Source: Apostichopus japonicus (taxonomy: Eukaryota > Echinodermata > Holothuroidea > Aspidochirotida > Stichopodidae). From it: 64,000 nt of DNA. The stretch spans positions 20,158,666-20,222,665 of the forward strand of contig NC_092579.1 in the NCBI RefSeq assembly GCF_037975245.1. The letters are read 5' to 3'. Below, piece by piece: positions 11,320-22,815 of the stretch. The position numbers and the translations under genes are program-made. The notes under the pieces are model-generated. The model had not been told where the DNA came from. It was given only the letters and a program-made list of their open reading frames with translations, and did not search any database. Numbering within the stretch: position 1 is the stretch's first letter; each line of letters begins with the position of its first letter.

Positions 11320-11993
11320 GGCGAAAAAGTAAGACTGCTGTTTAAATTATTATTGAAGAGCTGACTCTGAGATATTTGTACAGAAAAGTCTTTGCAAATG
11401 AACAATTCAACAATTTCTTTTCTGGAAGCCGTCAATTCTCGAAATAATATGGTATATACAGTACCGCGGCTATAACATATCACGTTTCTGCACGAACCCA
11501 TATCGCAGTCACTGCAAAGCTGGATTAGAATTTATGCACGGCTCTGAGCCAATCAGCGAAAACTCGCTCACACCAAGTTTAGTAGATCATAAGCCGTGTC
11601 ATTACTAGATAATTAGCCGTGTCATTACTAGATAATTAGCCGTGTCATAGAAAGTTCTCAGTTAAAACAGGAAATATTTTGACCTTGAAGCAGTGGTCAG
11701 TAGTGACGTATTTGTCAAGATAGGAAATTATAATCACGATAATAATAAATACATGATATGAATAATAAATCAAATGATCCAGAACACAGTGGCATAAGAA
11801 TATTATACCAGTGGGATTTCTCCATGTTCCAAATATACGTACTGCCCATTTCTGATTGCAATTAAAAATTAATAATAGTCAGAAATGAAAAGGTTTCCGG
11901 GATGTTAACACATAAATAAATTCGGGTGACATCGAGGTTGCCTGGGACTGAGACAAACGCCATCTGTAAAAATTTACTTTATTTTGTCCATAA

Positions 11994-12077
11994 CTTCCAC
12001 CTGCTATCAATTACTTCCACCTGCTATCAATTACTTCCACCTGCTATCAATTACTTCCACCTGCTATCAATTACTTC
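11994..12077. repeat. 20-bp VNTR, four copies (unit B)
   Basis: Four essentially identical copies of cttccacctgctatcaatta; an expansion relative to A (two) and C (one). Confidence 0.9.
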
Positions 12078-13806
12078 AGTATCGTAATGCAAAGACAATG
12101 TGAGATGTGGCTCAAGATACGGAGGACCCACGTGGAACCACAGGGCAGGGGACAAATTTGTGGAGCCAAGTGGGGGAGGGAGGGGTGGGAGGAGAGGGAT
12201 GAAGAAGAATAAGGCGCGCTTCCGCTACGGAGGTTTTTTGTTCCAGGAGACTATTTTTCGAATGATTGGACACCTATTTACACTCAGAAAAATCTGAATT
12301 AAAATGAATGGGAAAGGGTGAGTCGGTGATGGAACATAGCCTCATTGAGGCAATTTTAGACCCCTTTAGGCCTCCCGGGAGCAGCGTAGGAAATTTGTTT
12401 ACCAATGAGTGAAGAGGTTTGTTTACAAGTGACGAAAACTTCCGGCTCGGATAGCAAAAAATCTACATGGTCATGGTACGGAAAATTGATGGTGCCATGA
12501 AAGGCCAACTCGTCAGCTATCCGGTGATGGGTAGCGTTTAGCTAGTGAAAACTTCTATCTAGACTTAGAGACCACATTACTTTTGTGATTTGGTGTGTAA
12601 GTCAATGGGGCTTTTAATGGGCGTATGCTACCTTGTGTGGTCTCGGCCATTAGGGTCCCTCCCATAAAGGTTCGGGCACCTATACCTATATACTCAGTTG
12701 GGAAATTTTGAATTTATAGTTATTTATTAGCATATAACCTGTCGTTAAGAGAGAGAGTTAACTTACAGTCTAAATATGCCTCAGAAATGCACCATTTGAC
12801 TTCTAAATGTTGATTTATTTTCCTTGGAGAGGACCACGAGATCCCCAGATATGGGAGTTATTGCCAACGACCACACGGCTGCACCGTCTCTTTTATATCA
12901 AAATTCTTCATTCACAACTGGCCCTCCCATAAAGATTCATGTCATTACCTGAGTCGGGGCAATTTCGTTATCATCTTTTCTTAGCACAATCCTATAAAGA
13001 CCGAAATTGTATGCCTCAGAATGCGTGCACTAATTGACGTTTTAAAACTTTACACTATAAAACAAGATATAAGGACTACATGTGTACAACGTTGTTTCTT
13101 CACCAGACGTTTTACGTTGCCTACGGCCGGAATATTCCAATAAGAAAAACAATGAACATTCAAAAAGGATATAAAAAAAATAAATAAATAAATGTGCATT
13201 TGAAGACTTTCACCGTGAAAAAATCCCATGCCTTAGGACAACAAAGCTGGTACTCATTACCCATCCCCGACCACCGGCTCGTCCCCCAACACTAACACAT
13301 TTTAGTACGTATTTTTGACATTTGCAGTATAGGCTAAGTTAAATTATTTACAATCGTTACTGAGTAAGGAAGTTACAAAAAGGTGTTTTTGTCTTTACAT
13401 ATCTGCTACGAGAAAAAACAACACGCCAGTAACACTTATCGTTTAATTTGTATGGTACAATACTGAGTGCTATATTTACAAATTGTCAATATGCGTATGC
13501 ATAGAAATAGGATGAATACACGCAGTAACAGTTTTGAAATAGGAGAACGTACACCATAGTTATTAATGGAGATATTCAGCGAAGAAAATCCTCGCTTATC
13601 TTCTACTTTGTCCAAAACCTTTTATACCTGTATGAATATTTCACTTCCACCCACCCTTAACAGAAAGAAAAGGAAAAACAAATGATGTTAGTGCTTAGTT
13701 TAAAAAATTCCTTCTCGCGAATACATAAAGTACCTGAAGCTGGGAGTTAACGTAACAAACTAGTAATACTCGGTAAATGACATTGATGCTATTAGAACAC
13801 TCAACC

Positions 13807-14892
13807 CAGTGGCGGCGGAACCGGGGGGGCTTGGGGGGGGGGGGCTCAGCCCCCCAATAAAAAAGTTGAGGGGCAAATGCATGATAAGCCCACCCCAATA
13901 TTTACCAAGGCTCCGAAACGTGCATCTGCCCATTTTTCAATGCATACTTGTCGATCTGTCCGATGCACACGTATACTCTGTAGGTGTAATAATTTTAGTA
14001 ATTGCTTGGGGACCCTCGGCCCGTCCCCTGGCTATAGACCACATTGTCACCCCAACCGCGTCTTCACCCCCCGTGAAAAGTGGAAGCAGTGAGTGTGAGT
14101 ACCGGTAAGCGTAACACAACTTCGTCTTAGGCCAATGACTTGCCTCATTTCAGCCAGTTCTCCAACATCCCCTTACTTAGTGGCGGAGCGTCCATATATA
14201 CAGTCAGGGGGCGGATGCCCCCCCCCCCCGACGGACTCAAATGGACTGCTGGCGCCCTTTTCAGCTTTTCACTACTTTTTACTTATTCGCGATTTTTGAC
14301 TATTTTATTGCGCTCTCATATACCTATTGACATTTGTCATATTCTGTTGGTGTAATTTTCCGACAAAATGGCGACGACACCTATTTATTCTTCGTTTATC
14401 TGCAAATTAGCAAGGCCCCGGAAAGGGTCATTTCCTGCAATCTAGGGAGTATCTTTACTCAAAAATTTTCTGTACGCTCCGCGCCAACCTGTGGTGGCGC
14501 TCCGCTTAGATAGTGTCGAAAGCGCCCCTACAGACCATTCTTGCCCTCCCTGACCAATACTCTAGCTCCGCCACTGCCCTTACTACACTCAAAAACATCT
14601 TTGCGAGTACACTACGAGTAATAGCTACTCTCTTAAAAAACCATCGAATATACAAATTACAATGTTTTTACAGACTTTTACGTGCAATCTGAGAAATTGC
14701 AGGCTTGAGACCCATATTTTAGGGCTAGGTATTCGCAGCATAAAACACTCGGAAAGTGCCGTTTCCGGCCATCTGGGGGTTTGAAAAAACCCAAAATTTT
14801 CTTGTACGCTCCGCGCCAACCGATAGTGGCGCTCCGCTTAGATAGTCTCCACACATTAGCCCCCCAATAATTTTTCCGTTCGGCCGCGCCTG
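13807..14892. mobile_element. hAT-type non-autonomous element, copy 1 (composite)
   Basis: A 1,086-bp insertion absent from A and B. It is flanked by an exact 8-bp target duplication actcaacc (13,799-13,806 and 14,893-14,900). Ends are CAGTGGCGGCGGAAC at the left and, inverted, CAGGCGCGGCCGAAC at the right: imperfect terminal inverted repeats of hAT style. No transposase frame is present. It contains a smaller nested element at 14,178-14,576. A second copy lies in opposite orientation at 18,246. Confidence 0.85.
14178..14576. mobile_element. Nested hAT-type MITE inside copy 1
   Basis: A 399-bp element with ends TAGTGGCGGAGC and, inverted, CAGTGGCGGAGC. An exact 8-bp duplication cccttact (14,170-14,177 and 14,577-14,584) flanks it. 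Its interior shares a tatctaagcggagcgcca-type block with the host element, so the two families are related. Confidence 0.8.
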
Positions 14893-15115
14893 ACTCAACC
14901 AATTATATACAAACGATTAAAGCTCTCCTGAGTGTTAAATCTTTAAAACACACACACACAACAAAGGTTAGAACGAACGCTATAGGCCCTATACATATAT
15001 ATGTATGCATTTATGTATGTATTTTAGATCCTCCTGCAAGCAGGAACTCGCGAAGAAGCCTCATTGGCTAATCAAAGCCGCAAGCTGACCGAAGTCAGTC
15101 TCTTACATTCATATT

Positions 15116-15470
15116 CATTCATACCTAGTAAAGATTCCTAAATCCTATTGGTCCATTCAGGTCAGCTGACCGTGGTTAATCCTGTGACTAACGCACGGTA
15201 AAATTACGGGGCATCACTTTAATAAATCTTTGGTTATATGTGACCAAAAATGTTTTGTTTTATGATTTTTCCCCCACACAAATGGTAGTGTATGAATGAA
15301 CGAGGTTAATCAACGATCTAGCGTGCGTTACTCACATGATTAATGCAGTCCGGGTGTTAATGCTATCGCTGGATGCACTCGGGCTCCGCCCTCGTGCATC
15401 GCTTGCATTATCCCCCGATCGTGCATTAATCCTGTGAGTAACGCACGCTAGACCGTTGATTAACCCCTTA
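15116..15470. mobile_element. 355-bp hairpin MITE-like element, copy 2
   Basis: Orthologous to the unit B insertion (same site, same orientation), so it was inherited through the B/C duplication rather than inserted anew. Same inverted arms and GC-rich loop. Confidence 0.75.
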
Positions 15471-15537
15471 TTTAACGTCCATGATTATGAATTGTCAATT
15501 GTCAACAACTCTGTAACTGGACGACATACATTGATCT

Positions 15538-15606
15538 TGGAGTGTCTCGAACCGGGGACCTTATGATTGGAGGGTACCGGCGTTAACCACTGAGCTAACA
15601 CTCCTA
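15538..15606 (-). repeat. tRNA-like sequence, unit C
   Basis: Counterpart in unit C. It has a gtgtctcgaaccgg variant of the B-box side and an A box like that of unit A. Treated as a relic for the same reasons. Confidence 0.4.
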
Positions 15607-15717
15607 GTTACTATGCTAACACTCCTAGTGAACACTCCTAGTTATACACTAGGCCTATAAAACACACTCTTAGTTACACACTATAGCTAACACTCCTAGT
15701 TACACACTATATAATTC
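15597..15717. repeat. 26-bp minisatellite downstream of receptor C
   Basis: About five imperfect copies of the same unit, adjoining the stop codon of receptor C. Confidence 0.7.
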
Positions 15718-17055
15718 TCAAGTGCCTACAGAGTTAATACCAACGCGACTACAGCGCTTCAATTTTGTACGAAATTGTGGGTTTGAAAGGCAATAAATAA
15801 CGGGATTAATGAAATGACCGAGTGTGGGAGAATTTCGTAGAAAATGGAATGCAAACGATCCTAGAAACGTATGAATATTATTGATAAAATCCCCGTAGGC
15901 TACCAAACATGTTATAACAAAAACTGGTGCCCATATTAATACAAATGCTATCATAGTGACTGAGAGCATGAATGTGATCCTTCCAGGGATGGGCTTGACA
16001 ACAAAACTAGACTTGTATCTACTCGATCTGGTGGGTAGGCTTAGTGAGTCACGTTCACTCGTACGTGTAGACGGTGCAGTAACCGGGACGGCAGGTGGGC
16101 TTGTAACAGTTCCGCCACACGACGAGCCAGTTTTGGTTGCTTCCGAATGTTGTCTTCCCGGGCTTGGCAAGGCAGAAGGTTGACTGGATGAATGTCGTTG
16201 ACAGTGAAGGAAGATGCGGTTATCCGATAGCGCCATATTCAGCGCGGTCCTCGGACAGTCAGGTCCAACTAAGTGGACTAGTTGGACCGCTGTGGTAGGT
16301 TCACTTTGGAGTGACAAGTAGGTGTCGTCAGTGGTTACCCTTGATGAAACAACGTTAACTTTGTCGACTCCAGGCAGATATTCTTTTCTCCGGGCGGCGC
16401 ATTCCGAATGCAGTCCGCCGACACCTCTGCGGGAAGAGTTTTGACGACGGGACAATTGCATCAGGTATCTGTGACGTCGTAGTTTCCGTAGCAAGGCGCA
16501 ATGGAGCACAAATATAATGGCACATGACGATATAAAAAGAAACAGTTGCGACCCTACAACCATGGCGTACAGGAACTTGGCGCCGCCGACCTCCGCTGTC
16601 ACCGCACAAATCTTTGAACCGTTGGTGCTCTGTGTCCCGAAGAACAGCATAGTGAATGATGCTAAGACCAAAGAAATCATGAAACTCACCCACGTAGCTT
16701 TTTCCACCGATTTTGGCCTTAACAAATACTTCTTAGGTCGACATACAGCGATATACCGATCGATAGCAATGAAGAGGGTTAAAAATAAGGACATAAAGTT
16801 CCCCCAAACTGTCAAAAGAGAATACAATTTACAACTTACGTCGGTGACAACGTCCGGTATCAAGAAAACGACTCCTAGTGAGGTTACTAGGCACGAACAC
16901 AAGTCAAATATCCCTAAATACCGAATCAAAAGTTTCGGAGCAGATTCGGCTGGGTTTCTTTTAAACACTTTAATAACCGCGATGTTGCCCGGTATACCGA
17001 CCGTTACAGCGAGAATGCTATAAGCAAGAATGACGGTAGCCCTCACAGGTGACAT
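15718..17055 (-). CDS. Class A (rhodopsin-like) orphan GPCR, copy C
   Basis: Intronless 445-residue paralogue with all class A landmarks (GN in TM1, DRYIAVCR, FVLIWAP, NPVIY). Copy-specific substitutions are scattered, for example NSPTLGHF before NPVIY where A has KSPNLGHF. Many changes fall in the long third intracellular loop. The open frame just upstream (to 17,299) is offset from the receptor frame, supporting the MSPV Met as start. No inactivating change is seen. Confidence 0.9.
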   Translation of the reverse strand: MSPVRATVILAYSILAVTVGIPGNIAVIKVFKRNPAESAPKLLIRYLGIFDLCSCLVTSLGVVFLIPDVVTDVSCKLYSLLTVWGNFMSLFLTLFIAIDRYIAVCRPKKYLLRPKSVEKATWVSFMISLVLASFTMLFFGTQSTNGSKICAVTAEVGGAKFLYAMVVGSQLFLFISSCAIIFVLHCALLRKLRRHRYLMQLSRRQNSSRRGVGGLHSECAARRKEYLPGVDKVNVVSSRVTTDDTYLSLQSEPTTAVQLVHLVGPDCPRTALNMALSDNRIFLHCQRHSSSQPSALPSPGRQHSEATKTGSSCGGTVTSPPAVPVTAPSTRTSERDSLSLPTRSSRYKSSFVVKPIPGRITFMLSVTMIAFVLIWAPVFVITCLVAYGDFINNIHTFLGSFAFHFLRNSPTLGHFINPVIYCLSNPQFRTKLKRCSRVGINSVGT

Positions 17056-17085
17056 AATATGTTTAGGTCGAGCCAAAACCCGGAG

Positions 17086-17110
17086 AGTATATAAACAAAA
17101 AAGTCACGTG
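17086..17110 (-). promoter_or_regulatory. TATA-like box and E-box upstream of receptor C
   Basis: The TTTATATAC element and CACGTG E-box (17,105-17,110) lie at the same positions relative to the ATG as in A and B. The region farther upstream has a deletion in a t/a-rich tract compared with A. Confidence 0.35.
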
Positions 17111-17751
17111 GGAGATTAAATTGCTGATTAAATTATTATTGAAGAGCTGACTCTGAGATATTTGTACAGAAAAGTCTTTGCAAATGGACAATTCAACAAT
17201 TTCTTTTCTGGAAGCCGTCAATTCTCGAAATAATATGGTATATACAGTACCGCGGTTATAATATGTCACGTTTCTGCACGATGTACATATCGCAGTCACT
17301 GCAAAGCTGGATTAGAATTTATGCACGGCTCTGAGCCAATCAGCGAAAACTCGTTCACACCAATTTTTAGTAGATCATAAGCCGTGTCATTACTAGATAA
17401 TTAGCCGTGTCATAGAAAGTTCTCAGTTAAAACAGGAAACATTTTGACCTTGAAGCAGTGGTCAGTAGTTACGTATTTGTCAAGATAGGAAATTATAATC
17501 ACGATAATAATAAATACATGCTATGAATAATAAATCAAATGATCCAGAACACAGTGGCATAAGAATATTATACCAGTGGGATTTCTCCATGTTCCAAACA
17601 TACGTACTGCCCATTTCTGATTGCAATTAAACATTAATAATAGTTAGAAATGAAAAGGTTTCCGGGATGTTAACACATAAATAAATTCGGGTGACATCGA
17701 GGTTGCCTGGGACTGAGACAAACGCCAAAAATTTACTTTATTTTGTCCATA

Positions 17752-17776
17752 ACTTCCACCTGCTATCAGTTACTTC
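17752..17776. repeat. 20-bp VNTR site, single copy (unit C)
   Basis: One slightly changed copy (ctatcagtta) at the site that has two copies in A and four in B. Confidence 0.7.
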
Positions 17777-18245
17777 AGTATCGTAATTCAAAGACACTGT
17801 GAGATGTGGCTCAAGATACGGAGGACCCACGTGGAACCACAGGGCAGGGGACACATTTGTGGAGCCAGGTAGGGGGGGGGGGGTGAGGGGTGGGAGGAGG
17901 AGAGGGATGAAGAAGAATAAGGCGCACTTCCACTATAGAGGGGTTATTTTTCCAGGAGACTATTTTTAGAATGATTGGACACCTATTTACACACAGATGA
18001 TCTGAATGAAAATGAATTGGAAAGGGTGAGTCGGCGATGGGACAATCCATTCTACATCCATCTAAAAAACACATTTGTGCCACATTTCAGGTAACTTTTC
18101 GAGGGCTTAGTTCTTACCACACCTCCCTAGACCCCAACTACTTCTTTTTGTGTGTTTGCCTGGTAGTTCTGTAAGCATATGCACTTATGGACACAGATCC
18201 AGACTTCACAATTTTGTCAGATGTGGGGGGGGGGGGGGGTAGAGG

Positions 18246-19332
18246 CAGGCGCGGCGGAACGGAAAAATTATTGGGGGGGCTAATGTGTGGACACTATCTA
18301 AGCGGAGCGCCACCATGGGCTGGCGCGGAGCGTACAAGAAAATTTTGGGTTTTTTCAAACCCCCAGATGGCCGGAAACGGCACTTCCCGAGTGTTTTATG
18401 TTTCGAATACCTACCCCTAGAATATGGGTCTCAAGCCTGCAATTTCTCAGATTACACGAAAGTCTGTAAAAACATTGTAATTTGTATATTCGATGGTGTT
18501 TTAAGAGAGTAGCTATTACTCGAAGTGTACTCACAAAGACGTTTTTGAGTGTAGTAAGGGCAGTGGCGGAGCTAGGGGTATTGGTCAGGGGGGGGGGGCA
18601 AGAATAGTCTGTAGGGCGCTTTCGACACTATCTAAGCGGAGCGCCACCACGGGTTGGCGCGGATCGCGGTCAGAAAATTTTTGAGTAAAGACACTCCCTA
18701 GATTGCAGGAAATCACCCTTTCGGGCCTTACTAATTTGCAGATAAACGGAGAATAAATAGGTGTCGTCGCCAATTTGTCGGAATATTACACCAACAGAAC
18801 ATGACAAATGTCAATAGGCATATGAGAGCGCAATAAAATAGTCAATAATCGCGAATAAGTAAAAAAGTAGTGAAAAGCTGAAAAGGGCGCCAGCAGTCCA
18901 TTTGAGTCCGTCAGGGGGGGGGGGGCATCCGCCCCTGACTGTATATATGGACGCTCCGCCACTAAGTAAGGGGATGTTGGAGAACTGGCTGAAATGAGGC
19001 AAGTCATTGGCCTAAGACGAAGTTGTGTTACGCTTACCGGTACTCACACTAACTTCTTCCACTTTTCACGGGGCGTGAAGACGCGGTTGGGGTGACAATG
19101 TGGTCTATAGCCAGGGGACGGGCCGAGGGTCCTCCAGCAATTACTAAAATTATTACACCTATATAGTATACGTGTGCATCGGACAGATCGACAAGTATGC
19201 ATTGAAAAATGGGCAGATGCACGTTTCGGAACCTTGGTAAATATTGGGGGGGGGGGCTTATCATGCATTTGCCCCCTCAACTTTTTCATTGGGGGGCTGA
19301 GCCCCCCAAGCCCCCCGGTTCCGCCGCCACTG
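18246..19332. mobile_element. hAT-type non-autonomous element, copy 2 (composite, inverted)
   Basis: A 1,087-bp insertion, opposite in orientation to copy 1, with an exact 8-bp target duplication ggtagagg (18,238-18,245 and 19,333-19,340). Unit A shows the empty site near 4,537-4,556. It carries the same nested 0.4-kb element (18,561-18,964). Long G and C tracts differ in length between the copies. Confidence 0.85.
18561..18964. mobile_element. Nested hAT-type MITE inside copy 2
   Basis: The same nested element as in copy 1, with CAGTGGCGGAGC end and 8-bp flanks agtaaggg (18,553-18,560 and 18,965-18,972), the complement of the copy 1 flanks. Nesting therefore preceded mobilisation of the composite. 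Confidence 0.8.
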
Positions 19333-20275
19333 GGTAGAGGGGAAGAAAAAACAATTTGAAAGATCAATTACAAAGATAACTTTTCTGAATACCGACCTTT
19401 TTTCATTCTGTACACTTTTTATTCTGATTACAATTATACAATGCACAAGGCTACAGAAAGTCGCCAAACAAAATGCAATAATAGCATAACTTGAACCTAT
19501 TCATTCTCATCTATTTCACACACAAAAGTATACACAACACAAACATGAAGCTATGGCAGCCTCACGACAACACTATCTCTTAAAGGAACATACTGCCTAA
19601 GAAAACCATATGGTTTATATCAAATAAAAAAAAAGTACAAACAAACAATAAAGTGCCAAGTTCTATCTCTTGACACATGTGATAACTTTGTTTGCTAAAT
19701 AACCAAAACCCTTATCTCTCTCTCCACTCCCTCCCCCACTGGGGCTACCCCCCTCCCCTCCCTCCTGGGCAGCTCACCCTTCATTCAAAGCCAATAATGA
19801 CATATATGATTTTAGCCGTTTCATATTCCATAATCCTCATTCATCATACTGCTAGACACTGGTTGTTCTAAATCACCATCTCCCCCCCCCCCCTTCCCTC
19901 ACAAAAGGAGAGAATAAAAACAAAGTGAAGAGAATAATATATGGATTAATTTATCAATTCCATCATGCAAAATTATATGTAACAGAATTAGAACTCCATC
20001 CAAATGAAAAGTTCCTATCGTTAAAAAAGGCCGCACAGCTCAGGAGGTGATGGGAGACAACATCATGCTGGTCACAGATTTGGCCAAGACCGACAATGGT
20101 TGCAACCACTAAAATGATAATATAATGGTTGTATAATTTGTTATGAAGGGTAGGAATCATATGATTAATAAAAACAGATTGGAAATTGCTGCCCAATTTT
20201 TTTCGGACGAATGACCAAAGCTGGTTGTGTTATTTAACGTATTTCTATCACCATCATATACAGTTGAAGGGAACC

Positions 20276-20359
20276 TTTTGTTTTGTATACTTTTGTGCAT
20301 CATCGATGCACCAACTGTTTTGTTTTGTATACTTTTGTGCATCATCGATGCACCAACTG
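20276..20359. repeat. 42-bp tandem duplication in unit C
   Basis: Two identical 42-bp blocks (starting ttttgttttgtatac, ending ccaactg) abut. Unit A has one copy at the matching place (about 5,487-5,529). Confidence 0.85.
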
Positions 20360-22815
20360 CTATTGAAATCATTAAGAAAGCCTAACACTTTTCAACACAA
20401 TAGTTTATCAGCCTAGCCTTGACCCGCCGCACTGCAAAAAATAGCCCAGCTGCCTAAATTGCAAATAAGTTTCTGGGCTGAAATCAGTATAGCTATGTCA
20501 CAACATATGAAGATATTTTTAACAACTATTACCACCTGCTGTTTTGGTTAAGGGAGAAGTGACTGTTCACTGAAATTCATTCACCTGATCTGTTGGGCTA
20601 ATAGTTGATGTGGAAAGCAAAATATTTATTGTCATGAAAAACTCAACGAGGTGGTGCTTTAAAAGGTCCAACCATGGACAGATGGTGATTACGTAGAAAA
20701 TATAATGCTTATCGATTACACTTCTCTATTTCAGCTTTTCCAGTCATCAATAAGCCACAATGGAAACAGTAGAATATCTGACCAACAAACATACCAAACA
20801 AAATCACTTGTATCTCTCTTCCACTCTGGTTAAGATGTAAGACCACTTCTTCAATGTATATCTCTTCTACACCATGCTCCACCTTTAGGCTCAAGACCCA
20901 GAATCTTCCACGAGGACTGAACCACACTCCACTAGACGACCCCCCCCCCCCCCACCCAGATCCCAGCCCTCACAATCGGTCCTCAGAATGCATGAAAGCT
21001 AAGCTTGGACATTGGACTTGATGTTAAAGAAAAAATAACTTCATGGATCTCTGTCAGCAAGCCCTGAATATTGTAGACTGAGTTTTTGCTACGTCTGGAA
21101 AGATCCGAACACTGAATACAATTTTGGACACATCTGGAAGACCCACCGGAGACTTTGTCCCACTGTGTCACGCCCAATGGTTTGCAGGCTCTATATGCTC
21201 TAAATCATCTTCCTCCCTGATCAACTGAAGAAGGATTAACATGAACACGTCCAAATATTCGCACAACTTTTGGTTGCAAACTAATAATGTTACATGCTAC
21301 TATGGTGGCAGACAAAAAAAGTTTTGTTTCACTTTGGGTAGCAGAGACCATCAAGATTGTGGTAAAACATAAAATCTTTTCTGTTCCCCATCATCTACAG
21401 CTCATCTCATCCTCAGCCCTACCCTCCCCCCCCCTCTTACCACCATCCCCAATGGTTCTTTAACATCCACACCGCACTCTGTGATTACCATCGAGTATCA
21501 GATGCAGTTCTTAAAGCTGAGGGCTTAACAGTCTTTAATACCTAAGTGCCCGTCATTGAAACAGTCACTGCTGGGGCAATACAGTTCGCCACATGTACAT
21601 GAGTCCCCATGGAGGTCATCCCAAACGATTGGGCCACAATTCTAATGCACACTTACATGGATAACAAGCGTTTGCTTGCCGTAACCATTGGAAAAGCTTT
21701 CATCCAACTGCAGTCTCACAACCAGAAACATTCGGAAAGACAACCTCAGAGGAAGAAATATTTCCCACGAGATGGAAAACAGGATCTCTGGCAGTAAGTC
21801 TTATCATGGAACTATAAACTTTAACAAGAGAAAAATATCCCCAGTAATTCTTTGCTAACCTGCTTGTCTCTCACAGAAACAGGTGTTTCAATCCTCAAAT
21901 ACCTTCAACCCTCTACCCCAATCCTAAAATACCTTCAACCCTCTATCCCAATCCTTTTCCCACCCACCCACCCACCCACCAAACCACTCCTGCCCCTCAC
22001 CAGCTCCAAATGTGTCCATTTGTTGAAAAAAGACAAATTCACAAATACTGGAATTTGTGGTACAGAATACAGATGGTCCATTCAGGAAGTACATATGTTC
22101 ACAATAATATCTTGACCTTAAATTCAACATGCACTGCCAACTCCCTTCATATATCTGACAGTAAATTCCACCTGCAGTATAATAACATTTCTTTATTTGT
22201 TTTGACTATATCCAAAACCGTTTGACTCAATTGTATAGTTTTGTCTCATATCTACAGAGGTAAGTACAAACCCTTAACTGCTTGCTTGATTTTTGGCTGA
22301 CTAGGTAGAAAATTGTGAGAAATAAGTGAGCAAGGTTGCACATCTGCTTGTCCATTGAAAATGTTGGTCTACTAATTTACAGAAAATGCCCAAATAAATG
22401 TGCAAAAAGACACAAAATTGCATTAAAAAAAAAAAAAAAAAATCAACAGTTTGTTTTGCATTTGTGAATACTTTCATTGAATGATGTTGGCCATTGTCAC
22501 TTCAATGTAGCTAGTTTAATATTTGATAAAGTTGTGGACACCAAAAACTCCCAGGATAACACCAACGATTACAAAATGCATGCACTGTCATGAATGTTTG
22601 GTGACCCAAGAATAACTCATTGTCGAGTGAACAAAACTTCTTCACTTTTTTCAATGATATAGCCAAATTTCTGTCTTTGAAAATACAGAAAAATCTCCTT
22701 TTATCCTTCTGTCGTCATTGTGTGTAAAGGGACTAATTATTCTTGAACTTCATTTAACCCCACAGTCCTGGTTTAACAAAGTTTGATGGATAATGACGTC
22801 AGAAATAATTTCAAA

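Larger units (their letters stand above)
7597..12343. repeat. Segmental duplication unit B (truncated copy)
   Basis: A 4.7-kb unit in direct tandem with unit C: the block beginning attgaggcaattttag occurs at 7,597 and again at 12,344. Its right part stops shortly after the gtgagtcggtgatgg block at about 12,330, where A and C continue for more kilobases. The first 320 bp (7,597-7,915) occur in B and C but not in A. It carries receptor copy B and one 355-bp hairpin element. Confidence 0.85.
12344..22815. repeat. Segmental duplication unit C
   Basis: The longest copy. The left part matches unit B, and the right part (17,802-22,815) matches unit A 4,110-7,368. It is enlarged by two 1.09-kb hAT-type insertions (13,807-14,892 and 18,246-19,332), one 355-bp hairpin element and a 42-bp local duplication. 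It carries receptor copy C. Apart from the receptor and these insertions no gene is recognised. Confidence 0.85.

Noticed and set aside
13807-14892. Helitron or LTR origin for the 1.09-kb insertion
   Set aside because: Exact 8-bp target duplications and CAG...CTG inverted ends point to hAT; there is no LTR, TC/CTRR ends or AT insertion point.
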